A program made the position numbers and the translations under genes. DNA of 64,000 nucleotides from contig NZ_KZ614145.1 of NCBI RefSeq assembly GCF_002884495.1, forward strand, positions 1,998,423-2,062,422. Reading direction: 5' to 3'. Numbering within the stretch: the stretch's first letter is position 1; every line of letters begins with the position of its first letter. Positions 10,656 through 19,039 of the stretch are shown here, piece after piece. The stretch comes from Rummeliibacillus pycnus. GTDB taxonomy: Bacteria > Bacillota > Bacilli > Bacillales_A > Planococcaceae. The notes beneath the pieces were generated by a model that saw only the letters and a program-made list of their open reading frames with translations, was not told the DNA's origin and ran no database searches.

Positions 10656-12350
10656 ATGGCATATGATGGATTATTTACACTAGCGATGACGAAAGAATTA
10701 CAAAAACTTGTCACTGGTCGCATCGCTAAAGTGCATCAACCAAATGCACAAGAAATCATTTTAACAATTCGAGCTAATGGTAGTAATCATAAATTATTAT
10801 TTTCTATCCATTCATCTTACGCAAGAGTACATTTAACCGAGCAGGTAGTAGAAAATCCTTCAGAACCACCTATGTTTTGTATGTTATTACGAAAACATAT
10901 AGAAGGTGGTTTTATCGAATCCATTCAACAAATTGATGGAGATCGAATAATTGTCATCACCATCACTAGCAAAAATGAGATTGGGGACCCCATCACTAGA
11001 GAATTACACGCAGAAATCATGGGACGACATAGTAATCTGATTTTAGTTGAACAAGAAACACAGAAAATCGTCGATAGTTTAAAACATTTGCCTCCTGCTA
11101 TGAACAGTTATCGGACAGTTCTGCCAGGTCAAATTTATGTAGCTCCTCCTGCTCAAGAAAAAGTAAATCCGACACAAGTTACAGATGATGAATTACAAAC
11201 ATTTTTTGCAACAGAAAAAACAGCACAAGAAATCGTCCAACATTTCACTGGCTTTTCGCCTCTTCATGCAAAGGAATTTCTATATCGTGTCTTAGAAAGC
11301 AAAAAATCTGAGATTGAATTGTTTCCGGCTTTCATTGAAGAATTTAAAAATGGCGGAACCCAACCAACTTATATAGAGGTAAATGGCAAAACGCATTTTT
11401 CACCAGTCGCGCTAACTCATATAGATGGAAAGCCAACTTCTTATCCAACGTTAAGTGCTTTGCTAGATCGAGTCTTCTTCGCAAGAGCCGAGCGAGACCG
11501 TGTAAAACAACAAGCTGGTGATTTAGAACGTTGGCTTCAAAACGAGATCAATAAATTGAAATTGAAGTTAAAAAAACTACAAAAAGATTTAAATCGTGCA
11601 AATAATTTAGATCAATATCAATTATTTGGTGAATTATTGATGGCCAACCTATATAACTTTGAAAAAGGTCAAAAGGAAATAACAGTTATTAATTACTACG
11701 ACGAAAATGGATCAGAAGTGAAAATCCCTTTAAGTGAACGTAAAACTCCGATAGAAAATGCTCAAAGCTATTATACAAAGTATAACAAAGCAAAAAATGC
11801 ACTTATCATGGTGCAACAACAAATCGATAAGACGAATGAAGATTTAGCCTATTTTGAAATGCTTTCTCAGCAAGTTCAACAAGCATCACCACATGATATA
11901 GAAGAAATTCGAGAGGAATTAGCAGAACAAGGCTTTATGAAAATGCGTGCTTCCAAACGTCGTAAAAAACCGACAAAACCAGCTCCTGAAGAGTTTATGT
12001 CTTCTACAGGCACACGTATTTCTGTAGGAAAAAATAATAAGCAAAACGATTATTTAACCTTTAAAATTGCAAGAAAAGCTGAAATTTGGCTGCACACTAA
12101 AGATATCCCTGGATCTCACGTGGTCATCCACGATTCTGATCCCGATGAGCAAACTTTAAGAGAAGCTGCTACATTATCTGCTTATTTCAGTAAAGCAAGG
12201 GATTCCTCATCTGTCCCTGTTGACTACACGGAAATTCGTCAAGTGAAAAAGCCTAGCGGCGCTAAACCTGGCTTTGTTATCTATTTTGAACAAAAAACAA
12301 TCTATGTCACGCCAGACGAAGAACTGGTGATGAAGTTAAAACAAGACTAA
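10656..12350 (+). CDS. rqcH: Ribosome quality control factor RqcH (NFACT family)
   Basis: Binds stalled 50S subunits and adds C-terminal alanine tails to nascent chains for degradation. Domains in order: NFACT-N (1 to ~270), a helix-hairpin-helix part, a long coiled coil (about 275-430, rich in K/L/Q) and NFACT-R (about 440-550) with KAEIWLHTKDIPGSHVVI. The Asp-Arg pair needed for tRNA handling is present as GDR at residues 95-97. It has 564 residues and is also known as a fibronectin-binding-like protein. It is monocistronic, with its own terminator, and divergent from yloC. Confidence 0.94.
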   Translation: MAYDGLFTLAMTKELQKLVTGRIAKVHQPNAQEIILTIRANGSNHKLLFSIHSSYARVHLTEQVVENPSEPPMFCMLLRKHIEGGFIESIQQIDGDRIIVITITSKNEIGDPITRELHAEIMGRHSNLILVEQETQKIVDSLKHLPPAMNSYRTVLPGQIYVAPPAQEKVNPTQVTDDELQTFFATEKTAQEIVQHFTGFSPLHAKEFLYRVLESKKSEIELFPAFIEEFKNGGTQPTYIEVNGKTHFSPVALTHIDGKPTSYPTLSALLDRVFFARAERDRVKQQAGDLERWLQNEINKLKLKLKKLQKDLNRANNLDQYQLFGELLMANLYNFEKGQKEITVINYYDENGSEVKIPLSERKTPIENAQSYYTKYNKAKNALIMVQQQIDKTNEDLAYFEMLSQQVQQASPHDIEEIREELAEQGFMKMRASKRRKKPTKPAPEEFMSSTGTRISVGKNNKQNDYLTFKIARKAEIWLHTKDIPGSHVVIHDSDPDEQTLREAATLSAYFSKARDSSSVPVDYTEIRQVKKPSGAKPGFVIYFEQKTIYVTPDEELVMKLKQD

Positions 12351-12355
12351 ACATA

Positions 12356-12393
12356 AAACGATCAAATTACTTTTCGTAATCTGATCGTTTTTT
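12356..12393 (+). terminator. Rho-independent terminator of rqcH
   Basis: The hairpin AAACGATCAAATTAC / GTAATCTGATCGTTT with a 5-base loop is followed directly by a run of T. It begins six bases after the rqcH stop codon and separates rqcH from the germination operon. Confidence 0.85.
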
Positions 12394-12461
12394 GTGTTTG
12401 AATACAAAAAGTAAATAAGGGGGAAACTAACTGAATCAATAATGAAAGGAGTTTGGTGCTC

Positions 12462-13919
12462 ATGAAGTATAAATTAGTTCGCAACATGCTTGGTCAACCT
12501 AATGATACTGCTGATCAAAATATGTCTAATACATTAGAAGATGCCTCAATAAAGCAGTTAAAGAAAGTAGCTAATCATGTAGATGATGTTCTTTTCAAGA
12601 ATATCCCCACAATTGAAGGCGTCGTAACTGTTATTTACTCCACTTCACTTGTAGAAAAAATGACAATGCAATCTATGGTATTTATTCCATTAGCTAATTA
12701 TATAAATCAGATTCACCAAATTGGTGAACCGATAAAACTAACTAATATAAAGAAGATTATCAATACGCTAAATTCAGGACAAACTCTTTTATATTTTCAT
12801 GAAACCAAAACCTTGCTTCATATTGATACGTTTAGTGCTCCTGGACGAGCAATCACAAATACTGAAACCGAATCGACAGTTATTGGACCACAAGATGCCT
12901 TTTCAGAATCATTAGAAACAAACATTTCCCTAATTAGAAGACGAATAAAAAATCCCCAGTTAAAAAATGAGAATCGTACAATAGGAAATGAAGTGGCCGT
13001 CAAAATCACGATTATGTACATGGATAATATCGTGAATAAAGAATATTTAAGTAGATTAAAAAAACGACTAAATGAAATTCATTTTCCATCGTTTAAAGAT
13101 ATTTCTGAATTAAAGCAGTTAATAGAAGATAATCCATACTCTCCATTTCCACAATATTATATGACTGTACGACCAGATAAAATTAACAACAGCCTTATTG
13201 ACGGTAGAATTATTATTTTAATGGATAATAGTCAAGCAGCCATCGTTTGTCCTTCAACATTTTTTGAAATGTTCACTACAGTTGAGGATTATTATAATCG
13301 TTGGACGACAGCTTCGTTACTTCGTTTTCTTCGGTTCTTTGGTTTTTTCTTAACAATTATTATCACACCCACTTATATTTCTGCATTGACTTTTCATCCA
13401 GAAGTTCTACCATATGAGCTCTTATTGAATTTGCAGGAATCTAGAAGTAAAGTTCCTTTCAGCCCACTTTTTGAAGTATTGTTTATTGAGTTAATCATAG
13501 AAGTTTTAAGAGAAGCTGGGTCACGATTACCAACAAAAGTTGGTCAGACGATCGGTATTGTTGGAGGTATTGTTATTGGCACTGCAGCAGTTCAAGCTGG
13601 ATTATTTAGTAATATTTTAATTGTGTTAGTTGCAACTTCTGCATTACTCTCCTTCTTATCGCCAATATTTTTGATGAGTAACGCCAGTAGATTTATTCGA
13701 TATATTTTTATTTTATCTGCAGGACTATTAGGACTATATGGTCAAATGCTAGCATTTGCCTGGTTGGTATCACATTTACTTCGTTTACAATCTTTAGGAA
13801 CAGCATACATGGCTCCAGTTATACCTCGAAAGGCTACTGATTTGATGGATAGTATTATTAGATTTCCGATAGCATTCTTAAAATCGAAATCAGGTATTTC
13901 AAAAGCACAAAAAAAGTAG
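12462..13919 (+). CDS. Spore germination receptor subunit A (GerA family)
   Basis: GerXA-type subunit of an inner-spore-membrane germinant receptor. Residues 1 to about 280 form the hydrophilic domain (VDDVLFKNIP, EGVVTVIYS), and the C-terminal part holds the membrane segments, starting near RFLRFFGFFLTIIITPTYISAL and including FSPLFEVLFIELIIEVLREA, a conserved signature. The ATG at 12462 follows AAAGGAG at 10 bases; TTG/GTG codons just upstream are alternatives. Followed by B and C subunits in the standard order. The germinant cannot be told from sequence. The ORF is near full length (485 residues). Confidence 0.93.
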   Translation: MKYKLVRNMLGQPNDTADQNMSNTLEDASIKQLKKVANHVDDVLFKNIPTIEGVVTVIYSTSLVEKMTMQSMVFIPLANYINQIHQIGEPIKLTNIKKIINTLNSGQTLLYFHETKTLLHIDTFSAPGRAITNTETESTVIGPQDAFSESLETNISLIRRRIKNPQLKNENRTIGNEVAVKITIMYMDNIVNKEYLSRLKKRLNEIHFPSFKDISELKQLIEDNPYSPFPQYYMTVRPDKINNSLIDGRIIILMDNSQAAIVCPSTFFEMFTTVEDYYNRWTTASLLRFLRFFGFFLTIIITPTYISALTFHPEVLPYELLLNLQESRSKVPFSPLFEVLFIELIIEVLREAGSRLPTKVGQTIGIVGGIVIGTAAVQAGLFSNILIVLVATSALLSFLSPIFLMSNASRFIRYIFILSAGLLGLYGQMLAFAWLVSHLLRLQSLGTAYMAPVIPRKATDLMDSIIRFPIAFLKSKSGISKAQKK

Positions 13920-13951
13920 ATTGCTTTTCTCGAAAGTGAGATGTTTTTCTA

Positions 13952-15028
13952 TTGAGTACAAATAATCAAAAACTGTTAAATAAATATCATGTTATTTTTT
14001 TGGCGCAAAGTTCAATGATTGGTACTGGTTTACTCACTTTACCTCAAAGACTTAGTTCAGTCGGTTACAGTCAAGCACTACTACCTCTCTTTTTTGGAAT
14101 CATCGCAAGTCTAACACTTGGTCAGATGATTTGGCTTGTGTCAAAATATCCAAATAAGAATTTATTTGAGATCAATGAAATTTTGCTTGGGAAAATATTA
14201 GGTAAAGGCATTAATGTTTTAATCGTCCTTCAATTTATCATTTTTTGTGCAAGTATTATTAGTGACTACATGCATCTTATACAAAGTACAGCACTACCAG
14301 AACAAACAATTATTATTCCCACAATCCTTTTTCTACTGTTATTGATCTATATTACAAATGGAGGCATTACAACCATTGCACGTTTTTGCATTATGACTTT
14401 CTTCCTAACAACAGGTATGGTTTATTTTACTCATTGGGCAGTAGAGAAAGGAAGTTTCAATCATATTTTTCCATTATTTAATTACAATGGTCAGGAATTT
14501 TTCGAGGCATTCAAAAAAGGCTATTTTACAATCTTAGGTTATGAACTAATTATGTTTTATTTCCCTCTTATTAAAGATCAACAAAAAGCTTATAAACATG
14601 CTTTAATTGGTGTCTGGATTAGTATCATAACATGTCTTCTAACTACTATAGTAAGTGTTATGTATAACTCAGAATGGCAACTTGAACATGTTGAATTTCC
14701 TGTATTAAATATCTTCAAAGCTGGTGGATTTTCTTTTGTTGAAAGAATAGATATTTTCGGTATGACACTTTGGGTATTTTTGATTTTGTCTACAGTTACT
14801 GTCTATTTATGGAGTGCAAAAAAAGGAGTGGATATACTAACATCTAAAAGAGAAAATAATTATTTATATTTCCTTGTGATTGCTATTTTCCTTTTAGTGA
14901 AGATGCCCTTTGATCAAGCAACCCAAGAAAAAATATTTTTAGTAAGTAATTACGGTGGATACATGTTAATTGTTTGGCCAATATTTTTAGGCTTTTTATA
15001 TTTTCTTAGAAAAAAGCAGGTGCAATGA
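13952..15028 (+). CDS. Spore germination receptor subunit B (GerB family transporter-like)
   Basis: About 358 residues with some ten hydrophobic segments, an amino-acid permease-like protein (APC superfamily) that in the receptor forms the germinant-binding membrane subunit. The N-terminal signature SSMIGTGLLTLPQ and the later GYELIMFYFPLI are typical of GerB. The start is TTG: the only nearby ATG (13941) runs into a stop after four codons, and GAAAGTGAG lies upstream. Its stop overlaps the gerC start by ATGA. Confidence 0.92.
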   Translation: MSTNNQKLLNKYHVIFLAQSSMIGTGLLTLPQRLSSVGYSQALLPLFFGIIASLTLGQMIWLVSKYPNKNLFEINEILLGKILGKGINVLIVLQFIIFCASIISDYMHLIQSTALPEQTIIIPTILFLLLLIYITNGGITTIARFCIMTFFLTTGMVYFTHWAVEKGSFNHIFPLFNYNGQEFFEAFKKGYFTILGYELIMFYFPLIKDQQKAYKHALIGVWISIITCLLTTIVSVMYNSEWQLEHVEFPVLNIFKAGGFSFVERIDIFGMTLWVFLILSTVTVYLWSAKKGVDILTSKRENNYLYFLVIAIFLLVKMPFDQATQEKIFLVSNYGGYMLIVWPIFLGFLYFLRKKQVQ

Positions 15029-16140
15029 TGATTCGAAGCAGTGTATTTATTTCCATATTTTTTTCAATACTTTTCTTGTCAGGATGTTCTCAAGATAAAT
15101 CAAAGGTACCTTTAGAAGATGTTGCAATGGTTGGTGTCATGGCATTTGACTATATTGAAGAAAACAAAACAAAGTTAACCGTAGTAATTCCACAGTATTC
15201 TCCCGAAGCTAAAAAGAATATTCAAACGATTTCAGTTACTACTGATATCGTTTCTAACGGCATTATGAAAATAGGAAAGCTCTCTGATAAAAAGGTGGCA
15301 TTAAATCAACTTCGTGTTGTACTTATTAATGATGATTTTGCAAGACAAGCAAAAGTAAGGGATATTATTGAGTATTTATACAGGAATCCTCAAGTTGGGA
15401 ACAAAGTTTATATTGCTGTTGTAAAAGGGAGTGGAGAAGAAATATTGAAGGGACAGTACCCAGACAAGCAAAGTGTTATCTATTATTTAAAAGATTTACT
15501 ACATCCTAGTGTGACGACGGCCTTTAATCCAAATACTGACATCCATAGTTTTATGTACACCTCAACTAATCCAGTATTTGATCCAATTCTTCCTATGTTA
15601 ATCAAAAAAGACAGTAAAATTGATATTGAGAATATCGCACTATTTAGAAACGGTCATTTATTTGAAACAATATCTCCAAACGAAGCACTCATCATTCAAG
15701 CTTTACAAGGAAAAAAAAATCTGTCTCCGCTATATTTAAAGTTGAATAATAGAGACACTGAGGAGAAAATTATGTTAGATTTAATTAAAAGTAAGGTGAA
15801 AATAAAGAGTAATAAAAACATGAATTCCCCAAGACTAACTATTACATTGAAAATTGAAGGAATTCTCAGTGAATATAAAGGAAAATTAAAAAATAAATTA
15901 GAAAATAGACAAAATCTAACCATCCTTGAAGATGAAGTAAATAAAGAAGTCGAAACAGATATTAAACAATTTTTAGCAAAACTTAAAGAAATGAAAATTG
16001 ATCCAATCGGTCTAAGTGAAAATTTCCGAATGTATCACAATGGAAAATGGACAAAAGAGATGACTAAGCAAACAATTAGTAAATTAAATGTGGATGTTCA
16101 TGTAGAAACTTCAATACTTAGCACGGGTACTTTAAAATAA
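15025..16140 (+). CDS. Spore germination lipoprotein subunit C (GerC family)
   Basis: A 371-residue GerC-type lipoprotein. The N-terminus is a hydrophobic signal with lipobox LSGC (Cys about residue 21), so it is predicted to be diacylglyceryl-modified and anchored to the outer face of the spore inner membrane. The rest is hydrophilic, with the domain pattern of GerC (an early VAMVGVMAFDYIEENKT region and a C-terminal MKIDPIGLSENFRMYH). It completes the A-B-C operon. A second ATG three bases later is an equally possible start. Confidence 0.92.
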   Translation: MMIRSSVFISIFFSILFLSGCSQDKSKVPLEDVAMVGVMAFDYIEENKTKLTVVIPQYSPEAKKNIQTISVTTDIVSNGIMKIGKLSDKKVALNQLRVVLINDDFARQAKVRDIIEYLYRNPQVGNKVYIAVVKGSGEEILKGQYPDKQSVIYYLKDLLHPSVTTAFNPNTDIHSFMYTSTNPVFDPILPMLIKKDSKIDIENIALFRNGHLFETISPNEALIIQALQGKKNLSPLYLKLNNRDTEEKIMLDLIKSKVKIKSNKNMNSPRLTITLKIEGILSEYKGKLKNKLENRQNLTILEDEVNKEVETDIKQFLAKLKEMKIDPIGLSENFRMYHNGKWTKEMTKQTISKLNVDVHVETSILSTGTLK

Positions 16141-16370
16141 TGCTCCTATTTGAGTATTACCAGATTGAGCCAACATTTGCGGACAATACACTGAATATTA
16201 AGGGCGTTAAATAGGCAGACATTGAAGTGGCTTCATCTTCATTTCAATTGCTGCCAAAATTACATAGATCGCTTTTCTTCTAATTCCTTGTCAATAATCC
16301 CGATTGCCCAAGAGAACATCCCAGTTGAACATCAATAATAGGTGGCATGGAGCCCGCCCAGCAACATAAA
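16141..16370. other. Non-coding stretch with a possible decayed reading frame
   Basis: No intact gene. On the minus strand a short frame begins MFSWAIGIID and is interrupted by stops after about 19 codons, with continuing protein-like text in other frames. This looks like the remains of a gene or of the flank of a mobile element, but I cannot name it. The base composition is richer in GC than the adjacent germination operon. Confidence 0.3.
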
Positions 16371-16419
16371 AACCCCGAATAGGTCCGCTTTTTCTAAAAG
16401 TGTCTACTATTCGGGGGTT
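16371..16419 (-). terminator. Inverted repeat resembling a terminator
   Basis: AACCCCGAATAG and its complement CTATTCGGGGGTT flank a 24-base loop. Read on the minus strand the hairpin is followed by TTTTTATG, so it fits a terminator for a lost or downstream minus-strand unit such as the RidA gene about 100 bases away. It could also end gerC transcription on the plus strand, although no T-run follows there. Confidence 0.5.
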
Positions 16420-16523
16420 AGTTCAATCAAGTAGATTCCCCTTTTAAATTTCTTAGCTTACTTCAAAAATCGCATAAAGAACTGAGCTTGACATGATTAC
16501 TTTAATTTTAAAATGTAGTTTAC

Positions 16524-16907
16524 TTAATTGGTGTGTGCGATGGCGCTGATTTCAATCAGTTGCTCTGGGAATGCCAAGTAATTCACGCCGATGAGGCTGC
16601 CGGCCGGTCGATGTTGACCTAGGTATTCCTTGAACAGCCTGAGGACTGGTTCGGAATGTTCTTGCGCATTTGTTAAATAGATTTCCATATAGGCGAGATT
16701 GGACTTTGTGACACCAAATCCCTCCAGTACTCGATCGAGATTTCCAAACGTCTGTTGGGTCTGTACTTCGATATCACCCTCGCCAAAGAACGAACCATCC
16801 ATATCGTGGGAAAATTGTCCTGAAATATAGATAGTGCCGTTGACGCTGTAACCTTGGGTAATACCGTGATCCCAAAGACCGTGATCGTAGGTTTTAACAA
16901 TAGTCAT
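16524..16907 (-). CDS. RidA/YjgF/YER057c/UK114 family protein lacking the canonical arginine
   Basis: A 127-residue Rid-superfamily protein. Typical RidA members deaminate reactive enamines and imines, using an Arg in the PAR(S/T) motif. Here the motif is RPAGS, with Gly at residue 103 in place of Arg, so imine deaminase activity is doubtful and it fits the less-understood Rid subgroups. The fold markers ISGQ (28-31) and LIEISAIAH near the end are kept. The start ATG follows AAAGGAGAGG. The gene is visibly richer in GC than its neighbours, which suggests transfer. It is divergent from the HxlR gene. Confidence 0.85.
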   Translation of the reverse strand: MTIVKTYDHGLWDHGITQGYSVNGTIYISGQFSHDMDGSFFGEGDIEVQTQQTFGNLDRVLEGFGVTKSNLAYMEIYLTNAQEHSEPVLRLFKEYLGQHRPAGSLIGVNYLAFPEQLIEISAIAHTN

Positions 16908-17012
16908 TTTTTCCTCTCCTTTACTTCAATGTAATGTCAGTATAAAATGAACGCAAACAAAAAAATAGTACGCACTTTTTTGATAGATACTACCTGAAAG
17001 GATAGTGTAAAT
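16908..17012. promoter_or_regulatory. Divergent promoter region of the RidA and HxlR genes, with possible operator
   Basis: The 105-base gap holds divergent ribosome sites and a spaced inverted repeat TAGTA ... TACTA (about 16964-16992). Several HxlR/DUF24 regulators bind TACTA/TAGTA-type dyads next to their own gene. The assignment is a guess from pattern and position. Confidence 0.35.
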
Positions 17013-17351
17013 ATGAGTATGGCTGACTATAAAGAAAAAGGTAATGTTCAAGAGACCCCTTTTGGTTATACAATTTCAGTGATTGGTGGCAAATGGAAAA
17101 TGCTTATTATTTACCTTCTGGCAGAAAACCAACCCGTTCGATTTAATGATTTGAAAAGAAAAATAGAAGCTATTACTTTTAAAACATTGAGTTCACAACT
17201 CAAACAATTGGAAGAGGATGGGATTGTTAGACGCAAAGAGTATCCTCAAATTCCTCCTAAAGTTGAGTACAGTCTCACACATAAAGCAGAAACCCTATTA
17301 CCTGTTTTGGAACAATTATGTGAGTGGGGAGAAAAAAACAGCAATAATTAA
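17013..17351 (+). CDS. HxlR/DUF24 family winged-helix regulator
   Basis: A 112-residue winged-helix protein. The family core GYTISVIGGKWKMLIIYLL is followed by RFNDLKRKIEAITFKTLSSQLKQLEEDGIVRR, the recognition helix and wing. Many redox-sensing relatives have a Cys before the GGKWK segment; here that position lacks Cys and the only Cys is near the C-terminus (EQLCEWG). The first ATG at 17013 is used; a second at 17019 is possible. It is divergent from the RidA gene, a likely target. The gene is AT-rich, unlike its partner. Confidence 0.88.
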   Translation: MSMADYKEKGNVQETPFGYTISVIGGKWKMLIIYLLAENQPVRFNDLKRKIEAITFKTLSSQLKQLEEDGIVRRKEYPQIPPKVEYSLTHKAETLLPVLEQLCEWGEKNSNN

Positions 17352-17464
17352 TCTCCTTCTGTATAGCTGATGAAATTAATAGCATCATCCGTTCCAAAAA
17401 CGTGGAAGCATTTTTACGAGAGCAATTAATCATTATTAAATCAAAGTTTAACAAACCAGTTAAT
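17352..17464 (+). pseudogene. Possible gene remnant
   Basis: Between the HxlR stop and the terminator one frame reads as ordinary protein text (DEINSIIRSKNVEAFLREQL and a few more codons) and ends with TAA at 17462-17464, but it has no start codon and opens only after a stop at about 17348. It may be the 3' end of a deleted gene. It is too short to identify. Confidence 0.28.
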
Positions 17465-17472
17465 ACAAACTA

Positions 17473-17516
17473 AAAAGAGTAGTACTTGTTTATTACACAA
17501 GTAGTACTCTTTTTAA
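17473..17516. terminator. Bidirectional terminator between HxlR and the VOC gene
   Basis: AAAAAGAGTAGTACTTG pairs with CAAGTAGTACTCTTTTT across a nine-base loop. A- and T-runs on both sides let it stop transcription from both converging genes. Confidence 0.85.
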
Positions 17517-17526
17517 ATTTACTAGC

Positions 17527-18462
17527 TCATTTCACCCCTGTTAAGAAAACTAAACGATTCCCACTTGGGTCAGCTACTACAAAATAATTTTCTAGGTCCT
17601 GGATTTGAATAAATTGTTTTACATGATTTTTCATCTCAAAATAAGTTTTTTTTGTTGGAAGTTGAAATTGTACTTCTTGTAATCCACTATGCATAGAAAG
17701 TGGACGAGCAACATTGCTTCCTGACCAAGTGTTACCAGCAATATGGTGATGATAGCCTCCTGCAGAAACAAAGAAAGCATCATTTAATACTAGTTGAGAT
17801 TCAAAGCCTAGTACTTCGTTGTAAAAAGCCAATGTTTTTTCTAAATCATCAACTCGCAGGTGTACATGCCCAATAGTTGTCCCCTGTGGTAACTTCCCAT
17901 CTGTTTCAAATTGAGCAATATTAGAAAGCTCTTTAAAATTTAGTGGATTACTTCCCTCAGGATACTTATCCCAATCCTCTTGTGGCCGATCAGCATAGAT
18001 TTCAATTCCATTACCTTCAACATCAGATAGATAGAATGCTTCACTATATCCATGATCACTTGCACTATCAAGTTTTGCTATTGGAATAATACGTTCAAAA
18101 TGTGGGAAACGGTTTACTTGTTCTAATGGACTATCTACTGTTTCTTTGTTGCGAAGTATCTCAAAGAATTTCGTAGCAAAATCTTCTCTACTTGGAACAA
18201 GAAAGGCGATATGAAATAAGCCTGTACTTTTAGCAGGTTGAATTTTTTCAGCTGTCTTCCTTAATTCTAAAAGAACTTTTGTATCATTTTTTGCTCCTAA
18301 ATAGGCAAAGTCTTCTGTCTTACCAAGTAATGTTAACCCCACTACTTGTTCATAAAAATCGATTTGTCTTGTTAAATCGATTACTTTTAAAACGACCCGT
18401 TCTACAGAAGTTGCAGCATCAATTGTATATTGAGGAAAAGATTCATCTAATTTTTCAATCAT
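17527..18462 (-). CDS. VOC-family dioxygenase, catechol-2,3-dioxygenase (CatE/YfiE)-like
   Basis: A 311-residue protein with two vicinal-oxygen-chelate repeats. The first (about 18-155) has GLFHIAFLVPSREDF and GNGIEIYADRPQEDW; the second (about 195-305) has GHVHLRVDDLEKTLAFY and GYHHHIAGNTW. Bacillus CatE, an iron extradiol dioxygenase for catechol, shows the same motifs, including a non-Glu residue near the C-terminal NRLVF segment. The function is inferred from family likeness; another aromatic ring-cleavage substrate is possible. A GAGGGG ribosome site precedes the ATG. It stands alone, convergent with an HxlR regulator. Confidence 0.82.
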   Translation of the reverse strand: MIEKLDESFPQYTIDAATSVERVVLKVIDLTRQIDFYEQVVGLTLLGKTEDFAYLGAKNDTKVLLELRKTAEKIQPAKSTGLFHIAFLVPSREDFATKFFEILRNKETVDSPLEQVNRFPHFERIIPIAKLDSASDHGYSEAFYLSDVEGNGIEIYADRPQEDWDKYPEGSNPLNFKELSNIAQFETDGKLPQGTTIGHVHLRVDDLEKTLAFYNEVLGFESQLVLNDAFFVSAGGYHHHIAGNTWSGSNVARPLSMHSGLQEVQFQLPTKKTYFEMKNHVKQFIQIQDLENYFVVADPSGNRLVFLTGVK

Positions 18463-18655
18463 CTATAAAACCCCTCTTCTTTAATCCTTAGTTTTTCAAT
18501 AGGTTTTATACAATTTTAATATAAAAATTAATACATGGCAAATTATGAGGGATTTTACTTGAATCAATTTCATAGATCTATCGTCTAAATATTCAATCTA
18601 ATAATTCAGATTATTATTTAACTATACTATCCCCATCATATACCGATCTAGATGG

Positions 18656-18727
18656 TGCTTTCCGTGAGCAAGCGGTGAGCCTCCTCGGAAGTACTGCGGG
18701 GTCTCACCTGTCTCTCTTGTGCCTACT
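18656..18727. repeat. GC-rich palindromic intergenic repeat, copy 1 (short)
   Basis: Contains GCTTTCCGTGAGCAAGCGG, GAGCCTCCTCGG and GCGGGGTCTCACCTGTC. The same words, in the same order, occur in copy 2 about 120 bases away and in degenerate form near 32.3 kb. Much more GC-rich than its surroundings and non-coding. Confidence 0.7.
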
Positions 18728-18775
18728 GAAAAAATGAAATAATATAAATTTCAATAGTATATATCTGCTATTACA

Positions 18776-18898
18776 TAAAGTGGAATTAGCTCCGCTTTCC
18801 GTGGGCGAACTGACGAGCCTCCTCGTACGCTTCGCTTCCTGCGGGGTCTCGTCTAGTCCGTTTTCCCACAGGAGTCACCATGCATCATCTTCCGCTTC
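18776..18898. repeat. GC-rich palindromic intergenic repeat, copy 2
   Basis: Bounded by AAGTGGAA on the left and TTCCGCTT on the right. Inside are TGACGAGCCTCCTCG, TGCGGGGTCTCGTCTAG and CCCACAGGAGTC; the first two can pair (GACGAG / CTCGTC) and TCCGTGGG pairs with CCCACAGGA. This is the fullest of three copies in the window. Similar elements are scattered between genes in many Bacillaceae; I know of no agreed function. Confidence 0.75.
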
Positions 18899-18940
18899 TT
18901 CGAATTGTGAAATTACCTCACATACAATCTATTTTTTAAA

Positions 18941-18985
18941 GAAAAAACTGTAGACAAACTCGAAATTCTTCGTGTTTGTCTACAG
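18941..18985 (-). terminator. Terminator of the pyr operon (after pyrE)
   Basis: On the minus strand CTGTAGACAAACACGAAG and CTTCG-AGTTTGTCTACAG form a long, nearly perfect stem followed by seven T. It lies about 55 bases past the pyrE stop codon. Confidence 0.9.
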
Positions 18986-19039
18986 CCATGAAATCTTCTT
19001 TAAATTATTATTCTAATTAATCTACTTTGTAAAGAGATA

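Noticed and set aside
12453-16140. The germination operon as a novel system
   Set aside because: All three proteins have clear GerA, GerB and GerC family features in the standard order; only the germinant is unknown.
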